A stretch of DNA of 64,000 nt, taken from positions 597,519 through 661,518 of the forward strand of contig JAIOQX010000002.1 in assembly GCA_021108415.1 (NCBI GenBank), in the 5' to 3' direction. The translations under genes and the position numbers were made by a program. The DNA is from Acholeplasmataceae bacterium. Its GTDB lineage: Bacteria > Bacillota_I > Bacilli_A > Acholeplasmatales > Acholeplasmataceae. Positions within the stretch are counted from its first letter, which is position 1; each line of letters opens with the position of its first letter. Shown here in pieces: positions 1 through 9,202 of the stretch. The notes under the pieces were generated by a model. It was given only the letters and a program-made list of their open reading frames with translations. It was not told the DNA's origin and searched no databases.

Positions 1-489
1 TTTATATTTTTCTTTGATACGAAAGATTGCATTATATATTTTCTTTGGTTCACAAGCCATTTGTTTAGATATTTTTTTAACAGCTTGTTTTTCTACAAAA
101 TAAAACTGATAGATATTTTTTTCAAAAAGCGAACAAGAATCCATCAAATCTTGATCATTTTGTTCTTCTTCATAACCAAAACAAGACATAAAATTTGAAT
201 CTTCATACAACAAATATTTAGGAAGTTTATAAATCAAATGATAAAAATGTCTTCTTAATATAAGTTCAAAGTATCTAGTAAATGTTTTATTCTTTGATTC
301 ATCAAATGTTTCTACTGCTTTATATAAAATTAAAATGCCTTCTTGAAAAAAATCATCTTGTTCTCTAAGCTCAATGTTCATTAAATGAATATATTTCCAT
401 ATAAATTTTTTATACTTTTGGAAGAGGAAATCAAAAGCGATTGAATCATTTTGTGCTCTTATTAAATACACAAGTTCATAATCGTTCAT
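1..489 (-). CDS. sigH: RNA polymerase sigma-70 family factor, SigH-like (3' end outside window)
   Basis: Manual translation from CAT at 487-489: MNDYELVYLIRAQNDSIAFDFLFQKYKKFIWKYIHLMNIELREQDDFFQEGILILYKAVETFD...; sigma region 2 'DDFFQEGILILYKAVETFD'. Sits beside rlmB as in Bacillus rlmB-yacP-sigH. Absent from ORF track because no stop lies in the window. Confidence 0.72.
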   Translation of the reverse strand, partial: MNDYELVYLIRAQNDSIAFDFLFQKYKKFIWKYIHLMNIELREQDDFFQEGILILYKAVETFDESKNKTFTRYFELILRRHFYHLIYKLPKYLLYEDSNFMSCFGYEEEQNDQDLMDSCSLFEKNIYQFYFVEKQAVKKISKQMACEPKKIYNAIFRIKEKYK

Positions 490-505
490 GATTTTATATA
501 TCATA

Positions 506-1198
506 TTAAATCATCTTATACATCATCAGTGCTGCAGCAACACTAACGTTTAGTGAATTTATTTTTCCATACATTGGGATTTTAACCAACATATCACAAT
601 GTTTTTTAACCAATGGTCTCATACCTTCTCCTTCATTGCCTAAGACAACTGCCAAAGATTTATCAAGTGGCATCTGATCATAGGTTAAATCAGTATTGCC
701 ATCGGTGCCAACCACATACACGCGGCTTTCTTGTAGCTTTAAAATGGCTTGATTAATATTTGAGACTAAGATTACAGGTACATGCTCAATAGCGCCAGAA
801 GAGACTTTCGCAACTGTTGCGTTTAATTGCACTTGTCCTTTTTTGCTCATAATAATACCAGTAAGTTTAACAGCTTCTGCACTTCTTAGGATTGCACCTA
901 AATTATGCGGATCTTCAATCCCGTCTAAAATAATAAATCTTTGCAATTCATCATTTTTTAATATATTCTCTAATGTATAAGTTTCATAATCTTTAACATT
1001 TGATACAATGCCTTGATGATTTGCGTTGCCTGTAAGTTCATTTAATCTTTCTTTACTGACTTGCTCAAATCTGATATCATGTTCTTTTAAGAAAGATAAA
1101 AACTTATAGTCACTAAATTTGTTATCAACATACATATTAAAAAAAGGTCTTTTTGCATAAATTGCTTCTCTAATTACATTTTTTCCATAAACAATCAT
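506..1198 (-). CDS. rlmB: 23S rRNA (guanosine-2'-O-)-methyltransferase RlmB, TrmH/SpoU family
   Basis: IDGIEDPHNLGAILRSAEA, VVLGNEGEGMRPLVKKHCD, INSLNVSVAAALMMY SPOUT motifs. Confidence 0.93.
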   Translation of the reverse strand: MIVYGKNVIREAIYAKRPFFNMYVDNKFSDYKFLSFLKEHDIRFEQVSKERLNELTGNANHQGIVSNVKDYETYTLENILKNDELQRFIILDGIEDPHNLGAILRSAEAVKLTGIIMSKKGQVQLNATVAKVSSGAIEHVPVILVSNINQAILKLQESRVYVVGTDGNTDLTYDQMPLDKSLAVVLGNEGEGMRPLVKKHCDMLVKIPMYGKINSLNVSVAAALMMYKMI

Positions 1199-1270
1199 CT
1201 TGATCCCTCCAGGGTCATTATAAAGATAAGTCTTTCATAAATCCAATAATTTTTTGATAAAATAAGATTC

Positions 1271-1292
1271 AAAAGGCGCTTATGCGCCTTTT
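1271..1292 (-). terminator. intrinsic terminator of P-type ATPase gene
   Basis: aaaaggcgc-ttat-gcgcctttt hairpin just after the stop codon. Confidence 0.6.
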
Positions 1293-1294
1293 TA

Positions 1295-3955
1295 TTATTG
1301 CATATCTGCTAATTTGTTTAAAGCTGTTTTAATAAATGTTTTAATCCATCCATACATATTGGTTAACACATACATCAGTGGGAACGTTGATTGTGCTAAG
1401 ACAATTAATAGTAAGATTTGTGAAACAGTTAATGGTTCTGCAATCATGATATCTTGTCTAAAGAATGGCGCAAAATCAAAGAATTGCGGTGTCATTAGAA
1501 CTAAGAATAAGAAGATTGCTACCATCAAGAAAAATAATGTTCTTCTCATTTTATTAAATGGAGTTGAGACTCTAAATAATACAGTAAGACAAGTCACTGT
1601 TGCGGATAAAACAATTAATGTGGAAACCACGATTGAATCCATTCCAAGTAATCCTTCAAATCCAAAGATAATCAAACTATTAATCATAACAACTAATGCG
1701 CCAGGTAGAGCTGCTTTAATAATATTAAGCAAAAACTTACCTACAACTTGTTTATTATTTGGCTCAAGGGCTAAGAAAAATGATGGAATACCAATCACTA
1801 AGTAATCAATAAGTACCAATTGTGATGGACTGATCGGATATGATCCAGATCGTATGATAGCTACAATTGCTAATAAGAAAGAAAACATAGTTTTTGTTAA
1901 AAAGAGTGTTGATACTCTTTGAACGTTATTAATAACTCTTCTACCTTCACTAACTACTTTAGGCATTGATGAGAAATTTGAATCTAATAGAACTAAATGC
2001 GATACGTTTCTAGCTGCTTCACTACCTGAGGCCATCGCAATTGACGTATCAGCCTCTTTTAAAGCTAAGATGTCATTAACACCGTCACCAGTCATAGCGA
2101 CCGTTCGTCCGTTGTTTTTTAATGATTCAATTAATAATTTCTTTTGATGAGGTGATACACGTCCAAAGACTGTATATCTTGAAGCTGAACGAACAACTTC
2201 TTTATCTTGCATACCCTCCAAAGAAATATATTTATCTGCATTTGCAATATTTGCTCTTTGTGAAATACGAGATACAGTTTGTGGACTATCTCCTGAGATA
2301 ACTTTTACATCTACGTTATGTGATTTAAAATACTCAATTGTTTCAATCGCATCAGGTCTAATCGTATCTTCAATCATGATTAATGCGACTGGTTTTACTT
2401 TACCTGATAATTTATTATCAATAATTTCACCATCTGAATGTGCAACTACTAAAACTCTATATCCCTCAAGTGATTGTTTTTCAACTTCAGATGCAATTTG
2501 ACTAAATCCATCTTTAATGACAAACTCTGGTGCACCTATTGCAAATGTACCATAGCGATCAAATTGAACAGCACTATATTTTCTAGAACTTGAAAACGGA
2601 ATGATTTCTTTAAATCTATATCGCTTAGCTGTTCCAAATCTCTCTTTTAATGCTTCAGATGTTAAATTAGTATCATTTTGTGCATTCAACATTGCTGATA
2701 CAACATTTTTCAATGCGACACCTGAATCATTTTTGTATTCAATAATTGATTTGACTGTCATGGTTCCATCAGTGATAGTACCAGTTTTGTCAAGACATAA
2801 TGTGTCGACTCTTGCAAGCATTTCTATACAATATAATTCTTGAACTAATGTATTGTTTTGTGCAAGTCTAATTACACCAACAGCTAAGGCCATTGAAGTT
2901 AATAAGAATAACCCAGAAGGAATCATCCCTATCATCGCACCTGCAGTTTTAATAACAATTTGTTGATATTCAGGCGAGCTTATTTGTTCTGCAAAAGTGA
3001 TGCCTGGTGCCCAATCAACTTGAGACCACATCAAATAAAATAATGTTGCAGCAAGTGGTAAAATAAGTGCCCCAACTGTACGAATGATAATTTTTAGAGA
3101 TCCTAATAAATCTGAATTTGGTTTTTTATATTTTTTAGCTTGATTAGTAAGTTTTTGAATGTAGATATCTTTACCTACAGCAGTTACTTGAGCATGACAT
3201 GATCCTGAAATGATAAATGATCCCGAATATAGTGTGTCACCTTTTCGTTTAATAATTGGATCAGATTCACCTGTTAATAATGATTCATTAACTTCTACGG
3301 TTCCATCTCTTACAACCGCATCTGCAGGAATTTGTTTTCCTGAACTTAAAAATAGGATATCATCAATAACAACATCAAATATTCCAATTTCAACTTCATC
3401 AGAATCACGTTTAACGATTGCTGTTGGAGCTGATAGGAGTGATAATTTATCTATTGTTTTTTTAGCTCTAATTTCTTGAATAATACCAATAGTTATATTG
3501 GCTGTAATAACACCCATAAATAACACGTTAGTTATACTTGCGCCAACAGAGATTAACCAAGCTGCAATCGCAAAGTTTAAAAAGTTAAAGAATGTAAAAA
3601 TATTTGAAGTAATAATACTAGGAATACTTTTTGAACTTCCTGTATCACTAACGTTTGCAAGTCCTGCCATTTGTCTAAGTTCAACTTCTTCAGTCGATAA
3701 ACCTAGATCTATTTCAGGATTGTAACGTTCAACAACAATTTCATCTTTACTTTTTATTTTTTGATCAACGTTAAGACTTTCACGTGGTTCATCATCAAGA
3801 GGTACATGTAGACCTAATGGATCGCCCTTCATTTTTATCAAATCACCTTTGATAATTGTTTTAGGACCTTTTTGTTTTTTTCCATCACCATCAATTAACT
3901 CTTTTAAGTCTTGAGATTGATTTTTATTTAGTTTTTTATTAACTGTTTTTTCCAT
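1295..3955 (-). CDS. cation-translocating P-type ATPase (CtpE-like)
   Basis: LCLDKTGTITDGTM phosphorylation motif, LLTGES, TGDGVNDILALKEAD, IEMLARVD; overlaps mrnC 3' end. Confidence 0.9.
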   Translation of the reverse strand: MEKTVNKKLNKNQSQDLKELIDGDGKKQKGPKTIIKGDLIKMKGDPLGLHVPLDDEPRESLNVDQKIKSKDEIVVERYNPEIDLGLSTEEVELRQMAGLANVSDTGSSKSIPSIITSNIFTFFNFLNFAIAAWLISVGASITNVLFMGVITANITIGIIQEIRAKKTIDKLSLLSAPTAIVKRDSDEVEIGIFDVVIDDILFLSSGKQIPADAVVRDGTVEVNESLLTGESDPIIKRKGDTLYSGSFIISGSCHAQVTAVGKDIYIQKLTNQAKKYKKPNSDLLGSLKIIIRTVGALILPLAATLFYLMWSQVDWAPGITFAEQISSPEYQQIVIKTAGAMIGMIPSGLFLLTSMALAVGVIRLAQNNTLVQELYCIEMLARVDTLCLDKTGTITDGTMTVKSIIEYKNDSGVALKNVVSAMLNAQNDTNLTSEALKERFGTAKRYRFKEIIPFSSSRKYSAVQFDRYGTFAIGAPEFVIKDGFSQIASEVEKQSLEGYRVLVVAHSDGEIIDNKLSGKVKPVALIMIEDTIRPDAIETIEYFKSHNVDVKVISGDSPQTVSRISQRANIANADKYISLEGMQDKEVVRSASRYTVFGRVSPHQKKLLIESLKNNGRTVAMTGDGVNDILALKEADTSIAMASGSEAARNVSHLVLLDSNFSSMPKVVSEGRRVINNVQRVSTLFLTKTMFSFLLAIVAIIRSGSYPISPSQLVLIDYLVIGIPSFFLALEPNNKQVVGKFLLNIIKAALPGALVVMINSLIIFGFEGLLGMDSIVVSTLIVLSATVTCLTVLFRVSTPFNKMRRTLFFLMVAIFLFLVLMTPQFFDFAPFFRQDIMIAEPLTVSQILLLIVLAQSTFPLMYVLTNMYGWIKTFIKTALNKLADMQ

Positions 3956-4325
3956 TCAAATCTCCACTTTCAATAAGTTTAATTGCTTTATCTATCAATT
4001 GATTACATCTTGTTTGATCTTCTAGGTATAAGCCACCAATTAATGATTCAAAGCCTGTTGCTTGATGATACGTTTTTGCGTCTGTATTTTTTCTACCTGG
4101 ACCACTTGCATTGCGGCCTCTTTTATATAACGAAACTTCATCCTCTGTTAATTCATTTGATTCTATAAAAGCCATCACAATTTTAGATTGTGATTCACCT
4201 TGAGTAAATTTGATTGCTGTTTTGTGCAATTGATTTACACTTGTTATTTTTTTATCTAACAAATATCGTCTGATGCATAATTCGTAATAAGCATCACCGA
4301 TATAAGCTAACGTTAATCCGTTCAA
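3939..4325 (-). CDS. mrnC: Mini-ribonuclease III
   Basis: LTLAYIGDAYYELCIRRYLL ... KRGRNA; next to cysS and rlmB block. Confidence 0.9.
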   Translation of the reverse strand: MNGLTLAYIGDAYYELCIRRYLLDKKITSVNQLHKTAIKFTQGESQSKIVMAFIESNELTEDEVSLYKRGRNASGPGRKNTDAKTYHQATGFESLIGGLYLEDQTRCNQLIDKAIKLIESGDLNGKNS

Positions 4326-5639
4326 TTACATCCATCCTCTTTTGCTTAATTGATCTCTAAGTTGATCAGCTAATTGGAAGTTTTTTTGATGTCTTGCTTC
4401 TTCCCATTTTCTATACATCACAAGTGTTTCATCTTCTAAGGTATAAAGTGGCATGATTCCTAAAATATCTAAAATTGTTTTTACACTTTGATAAAGTTTG
4501 GCTAATTGATGATTATCCTTTTCTTTATTCATTTGCTTTAAAACTTCATAAATTAATGTCATGACATTTGGAATGTTGAAATCTTGATTCATGATTTCAA
4601 TAAACGCATCAATCGTAGGCTGATCAGTATCTTTTATATCTATGTTCTCTAAAGAGAGTGTTAAAAAAGCTTTCTTTAGTGTTCTTTTTATTTTATCATA
4701 TTCTTTTGAAAATTGTATCATCAAATCATGTGTATAGTTGATGGGTTGACGATAATGATGATTAATCATCAATAAACGAAACGCATATGGTTCATAAGCT
4801 TCAAGCAAATCTTTTACTAAAGTAATATTGCCGATAGACTTGCTCATTTTAACTTCATCAACATTAAGTCTTCCAACATGCATCCAGTATTTAGCTAAAT
4901 GATGATGATCATGTGCCATCGTCTGAGCAATCTCATTTTCATGATGAGGAAACTTAAGATCACTTCCTCCGCCGTGTATGTCTATTTCAGTAGAAAATAT
5001 TTTATGATTCATAACAGCACATTCCGTATGCCAACCTGGTCTACCAGGTCCCCAAGGACTGTCATAATTTAGTCCTTCTGTTGTATTTTTCCAAATACTA
5101 AAATCACGAGGGTTTTCTTTTTCTTGATCTAAATCAACTCTAACTCCTTCGTTTAGTTCATCCATATTTTGTTTGCTTAAGATACCATAATCATTTACTG
5201 AATCAACTCTAAAATAAACACCACTAGATGTTTGATATGCAGAACCTTGTTTTATTAATTGGTCAATATATTCAATCATATAATCCACAAATTCAGTAGC
5301 TTTAGGAAGTTCATCTGGTAGATAACTACCTAAAGATAATGTCATATCTATGAATCTTTTAGTATAATCATCGGTAAGTTCTTTTTCGGATATTTTTAAC
5401 GCTTTAGCTTTTTCAATAATCTTATCATCGATATCGGTGATATTAGAAACAAAGCGAACATCATATCCTAAAAAACTGAGATAACGTTTAACCACATCAA
5501 AAAAAATGACTGGTCTTGCGTTTCCTAAGTGTATATCTCCATAAACAGTCGGTCCACAAACATACATGTTAACCTTGTTTTTATTGTGTGGCTTAAAGTT
5601 TTCAATGTTTTGAGACATTGTGTTATAAATTTTTAACAT
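4326..5639 (-). CDS. cysS: cysteinyl-tRNA synthetase
   Basis: MYVCGPTVYGDIHLGNARP, GGGSDLKFPHHENEIAQ, KMSKSIGN. Confidence 0.97.
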   Translation of the reverse strand: MLKIYNTMSQNIENFKPHNKNKVNMYVCGPTVYGDIHLGNARPVIFFDVVKRYLSFLGYDVRFVSNITDIDDKIIEKAKALKISEKELTDDYTKRFIDMTLSLGSYLPDELPKATEFVDYMIEYIDQLIKQGSAYQTSSGVYFRVDSVNDYGILSKQNMDELNEGVRVDLDQEKENPRDFSIWKNTTEGLNYDSPWGPGRPGWHTECAVMNHKIFSTEIDIHGGGSDLKFPHHENEIAQTMAHDHHHLAKYWMHVGRLNVDEVKMSKSIGNITLVKDLLEAYEPYAFRLLMINHHYRQPINYTHDLMIQFSKEYDKIKRTLKKAFLTLSLENIDIKDTDQPTIDAFIEIMNQDFNIPNVMTLIYEVLKQMNKEKDNHQLAKLYQSVKTILDILGIMPLYTLEDETLVMYRKWEEARHQKNFQLADQLRDQLSKRGWM

Positions 5640-5743
5640 ATATCATAGACCTCCTCTTTGTTTTATTATAATAAAAATCATAGAAAATAACAAGGAAACA
5701 ACCTATATTTACTTAATTTTATGATTTGGCTTTACAAAAGAAT

Positions 5744-5769
5744 ATACCACCCATTGCGATGGGTGGTAT
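5744..5769 (-). terminator. intrinsic terminator
   Basis: ataccacccat/atgggtggtat inverted repeat immediately 3' of the DUF2779 gene. Confidence 0.5.
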
Positions 5770-5772
5770 TTA

Positions 5773-7602
5773 TCACATAACTTGCTTTCTTAAAGCTTCT
5801 AGTATTTCTACCATTGCCCATGTGTCTTGTTTACAATATTCAAGTAAATCTTTATACGTTTTTTCAAACTCTTCTTTTTTCATAAAAGGAAAATTTGCAT
5901 AAGCTACAAGCGCATCTGTTCCATTACCAATAGGCATGCCATCATATTTTAAATGCGAAAAAACAGGTAAGACTTTCTTTATCGAAAATGAGCCATTTAA
6001 ATCATTGTTGTAATAACAAAATCCATCAGCTTGTTCATCATCAAATCCAAGTGCTTTAAAGAACTTCTTATTACCTTTTACGAAATCCATTAAATCTACT
6101 AAACGATCCACCATATCAAGTAATCTTGTCTCATGTTCTGGAAATAGTTTTGCCATTTCTTTTAATCTAGTTTGTTCAAAAGATTGATTATAAACCATAA
6201 TTGATCCGCCATCATCTTTAATAATATCCATCATCGTTTCTACAAGTTCTCTTCTTAAATCATCATGTGTTTTTGCGATAAACCCATAATTATCTTTATC
6301 TTTATCGCATACACCAGGTTTATGCTCTATATGAATTGAATATTGAAACAATGATTGCGTGTATGGTGTTTCTCCTTTAAATCTAGGTATTGGACAAGGA
6401 AAGGTTTCAAAATCTAGATGATAAATTGGATATCGTAGAGATTCAATCGCTGCTTTAATTTTATGTGGTTCCATAAAAGGAATCTTTGAGTCCATCACTT
6501 GACGTTGAATCTTATTTTTATCCCTGTTTAACCAATTATATGGGACATCAAAAGCTGTTAAGTAGCCTTGATTAATTAAATCGAATCGATCATGCTTGAT
6601 TCCTGTTTCATCTTTAAACCCGTGATGTCCATCAATATATGTGAAAATTGAGTTTTTAGCGGGAACATCTTTATAACATATTGGATAAAAAATACACTCT
6701 CTAGAATCTTTTCTTTGACAATGAGGCCCTAAATCTACAGGATTTGCGTTCATTTCATCAAGTCTATCCATCACAATTTTTTGATCATTTTTGATGATTG
6801 GCATCATTGTTTTAATAAATGATGTAACATCAATAAAGGTGATTAAATCATCCTCATAAATCGGTTTATTTTCTTCGTTTACTAATCCCTTATGGACGTA
6901 TGTTGAATTTAGAACACCAAGATAGTATTTAACATTTTTATCTGTTTTTAATGTGTGTTCTAAAACATATCTTTGATATGCGATATCATAGAAATATCTT
7001 CCTTCTTTAGATAGTCTATCTCTTAATTTTTTTAGTTTCTTATGATATGCTTCATTGACTTCTAAACCTAAATCTTCTCTTAACATTAGAATAGACTCTG
7101 GACTATACTCAAAGACACTTACTTTTTGATCATCAAGTTTAAAAGTCATATCTAAAAACTTCTTAGAAGTTGTTGATTTAACTTCAAAAATACGAATCGT
7201 ATCTTTATCTTCTTGATATCCATCTAAGAAACAATAGAATCGGTATCCATCTAATTCATATTCAAATCTTTTTTGATCAAATGTATCTAGTGCATAAATG
7301 GTATCCCCTTTGAACTTACGCTCAATAATACGACCAGAAATCATTTCTATTTCGTTATAGTATTTAAGCATCGTTTCCATTTGAGCATTTGATTTCACTA
7401 AGATATCTTCATTGTTTTCATCAATCATTGAATCTAGAAGAATACCTATCTTAGCATCATTTTCTTGACTCATCAGATCACTTAAATCATCTTGATCTGA
7501 AAATGAAACCACAGCTTTATCTTTTTCTCTATAGACTTCATCTAGTGCAGGATAACGATCACATCTTATATAATTAATAAATCTTGTTTTTGAAATTAAC
7601 AT
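5773..7602 (-). CDS. DUF2779-type protein: Cas4/RecB-like PD-(D/E)XK domain plus DEDDy exonuclease-like domain
   Basis: LISKTRFINYIRCDRYPAL; LDGYQEDKDTIRIFEVKST; CQRKDSRECIFYPIC cysteine cluster; YHLDFETF, VYNQSFEQ, YCKQD motifs. Start moved to the ATG at 7600-7602, preceded by ggaggg. Confidence 0.8.
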   Translation of the reverse strand: MLISKTRFINYIRCDRYPALDEVYREKDKAVVSFSDQDDLSDLMSQENDAKIGILLDSMIDENNEDILVKSNAQMETMLKYYNEIEMISGRIIERKFKGDTIYALDTFDQKRFEYELDGYRFYCFLDGYQEDKDTIRIFEVKSTTSKKFLDMTFKLDDQKVSVFEYSPESILMLREDLGLEVNEAYHKKLKKLRDRLSKEGRYFYDIAYQRYVLEHTLKTDKNVKYYLGVLNSTYVHKGLVNEENKPIYEDDLITFIDVTSFIKTMMPIIKNDQKIVMDRLDEMNANPVDLGPHCQRKDSRECIFYPICYKDVPAKNSIFTYIDGHHGFKDETGIKHDRFDLINQGYLTAFDVPYNWLNRDKNKIQRQVMDSKIPFMEPHKIKAAIESLRYPIYHLDFETFPCPIPRFKGETPYTQSLFQYSIHIEHKPGVCDKDKDNYGFIAKTHDDLRRELVETMMDIIKDDGGSIMVYNQSFEQTRLKEMAKLFPEHETRLLDMVDRLVDLMDFVKGNKKFFKALGFDDEQADGFCYYNNDLNGSFSIKKVLPVFSHLKYDGMPIGNGTDALVAYANFPFMKKEEFEKTYKDLLEYCKQDTWAMVEILEALRKQVM

Positions 7603-7649
7603 TTGTATACCCTCCAATGTATATATTATAACATGCCTATATAAAAAAA

Positions 7650-7671
7650 TTACGGCACCGAAGTGCCGTAA
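7650..7671 (-). terminator. intrinsic terminator of lipoprotein gene
   Basis: ttacggcac-cgaa-gtgccgtaa stem followed by a U-run on the minus strand. Confidence 0.65.
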
Positions 7672-7675
7672 GTAA

Positions 7676-9202
7676 TTATTCAGCTAATTGATCTAAAATC
7701 CATTGACTTGTGAAATATGCGTTTAAGTCATTAATAAGGTTAATGCTTACTTCTGGAGTTTGAGATATACCATTAATGGTTAAGTTTTCTGTTCCATTAA
7801 CACCTTTATCACTAGCTACACCAAAGCGATTAAATCCAAACACTTGTGATGCATCTAATGAAACATCATCTGCAACATTTAGTGTCATACTACCACCATC
7901 AAGTCTTACAATTTGATTAGAAGGTTTATTAGATTCATAAAATCCGATAAGTCCACCTATTCTAAATTGTTTTGTAACATCTGCTTCATATTCATTTTTT
8001 TGATGATTTATGGTAATTGATCCACTATAATATCCACTAGTTATTGAGTCGTTAGCTTTACCAATTAATCCACCAACAAATAAAGTATAAATTCCTTTAT
8101 CCGTATCTGGAAGTGTATTGTAATCTAGGTCTACATCAATATCACCTGTACTAATTACATCTGTAATTTTTGCGCCAGTTACATGTTGAGCAACAATACC
8201 ACCAATCATATGGCTTGTATCATCATCTCTAATGTTAGTTCCTAAAACGTTAAATGTAATATTTGTATCACTATTAACTTCACTAATAACTGAAGCAGCA
8301 CCTAATAATCCAATAGCTCCACCAATTTTAATGGTTCCAAAAGAAGTTGATAAGACATCAATATTTGTGTTGATGATATCTACACCTTCTACTGATCCTT
8401 TATATTCAGCTGCGATTGCACCTACATATGCTTGAATTGTAGATGATGTTGAAAATGAAATTGTAGAATCTTTAATCACTACATTTTCTATGCTAGCTGT
8501 TTGGGCTGTTACATAGCCTGCAACGATTCCAACTCTTGATGAAGTTGTTGTAGCTAAAGGTTCAGCAATCGTTCCTATGGTTACATTTTCAAATGTTGTA
8601 TTTTTAATTGTGCCTGATGATACATATCCAAATACACCCGTATAAGTTGATATTTTTTCAAAGTTGATATTTTTTAAAGCATAACCATCACCATCAAAGA
8701 CTCCACCAAATGAAAGGCTTGATGTATTAAATGCAGATACAAATTCTTCACCTGTAAAATCGATATCTTGTCCTAATTTAAAATTGCCATTTTTGTTGTT
8801 TTTCATATTATTGAAATCTTCTACTGTGTTGATAATGATTTCTTCAGCTGTAAGAGTTGTAAACTCATATACTGCAATTTCTATTGCATCTCTACCTACG
8901 GTTGCGATGACTTTGATACTAAATGTGGTTTCAGTTTCAAGGCCATAAAAATAGATGCCTAGTAAATCTTCTTCAGTTTCAATTGTTTTTTGATTTCTAA
9001 TGTTGCCATCAGTATTATATAAATATACAACTGTTGATCCTGTAATCTCATTATCTACATCTGTAATTTCAACATCAAATGAAATACTTGTTTGATCAAC
9101 ATCTATTTCTAGAAACTCAGCAGTTGCGGTTGTACTACTACCGCATGCTACTAAAGTTATTAAGAATGCAATCGCTATGATTATTATTTTTATTTTTTTC
9201 AT
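7676..9202 (-). CDS. surface lipoprotein with GLUG-like repeats
   Basis: Lipobox ITLVAC; repeats such as KNTTFENVTIG, VGGLIGKANDSITSGYYSGSI. Confidence 0.65.
   Translation of the reverse strand: MKKIKIIIIAIAFLITLVACGSSTTATAEFLEIDVDQTSISFDVEITDVDNEITGSTVVYLYNTDGNIRNQKTIETEEDLLGIYFYGLETETTFSIKVIATVGRDAIEIAVYEFTTLTAEEIIINTVEDFNNMKNNKNGNFKLGQDIDFTGEEFVSAFNTSSLSFGGVFDGDGYALKNINFEKISTYTGVFGYVSSGTIKNTTFENVTIGTIAEPLATTTSSRVGIVAGYVTAQTASIENVVIKDSTISFSTSSTIQAYVGAIAAEYKGSVEGVDIINTNIDVLSTSFGTIKIGGAIGLLGAASVISEVNSDTNITFNVLGTNIRDDDTSHMIGGIVAQHVTGAKITDVISTGDIDVDLDYNTLPDTDKGIYTLFVGGLIGKANDSITSGYYSGSITINHQKNEYEADVTKQFRIGGLIGFYESNKPSNQIVRLDGGSMTLNVADDVSLDASQVFGFNRFGVASDKGVNGTENLTINGISQTPEVSINLINDLNAYFTSQWILDQLAE

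Noticed and set aside
1314-3725. Plus-strand ORFs antisense to the P-type ATPase (1314-1805, 2601-2843, 3210-3479, 3498-3725)
   Set aside because: Low-complexity antisense translations of a clearly coding gene; no motifs or credible RBS.
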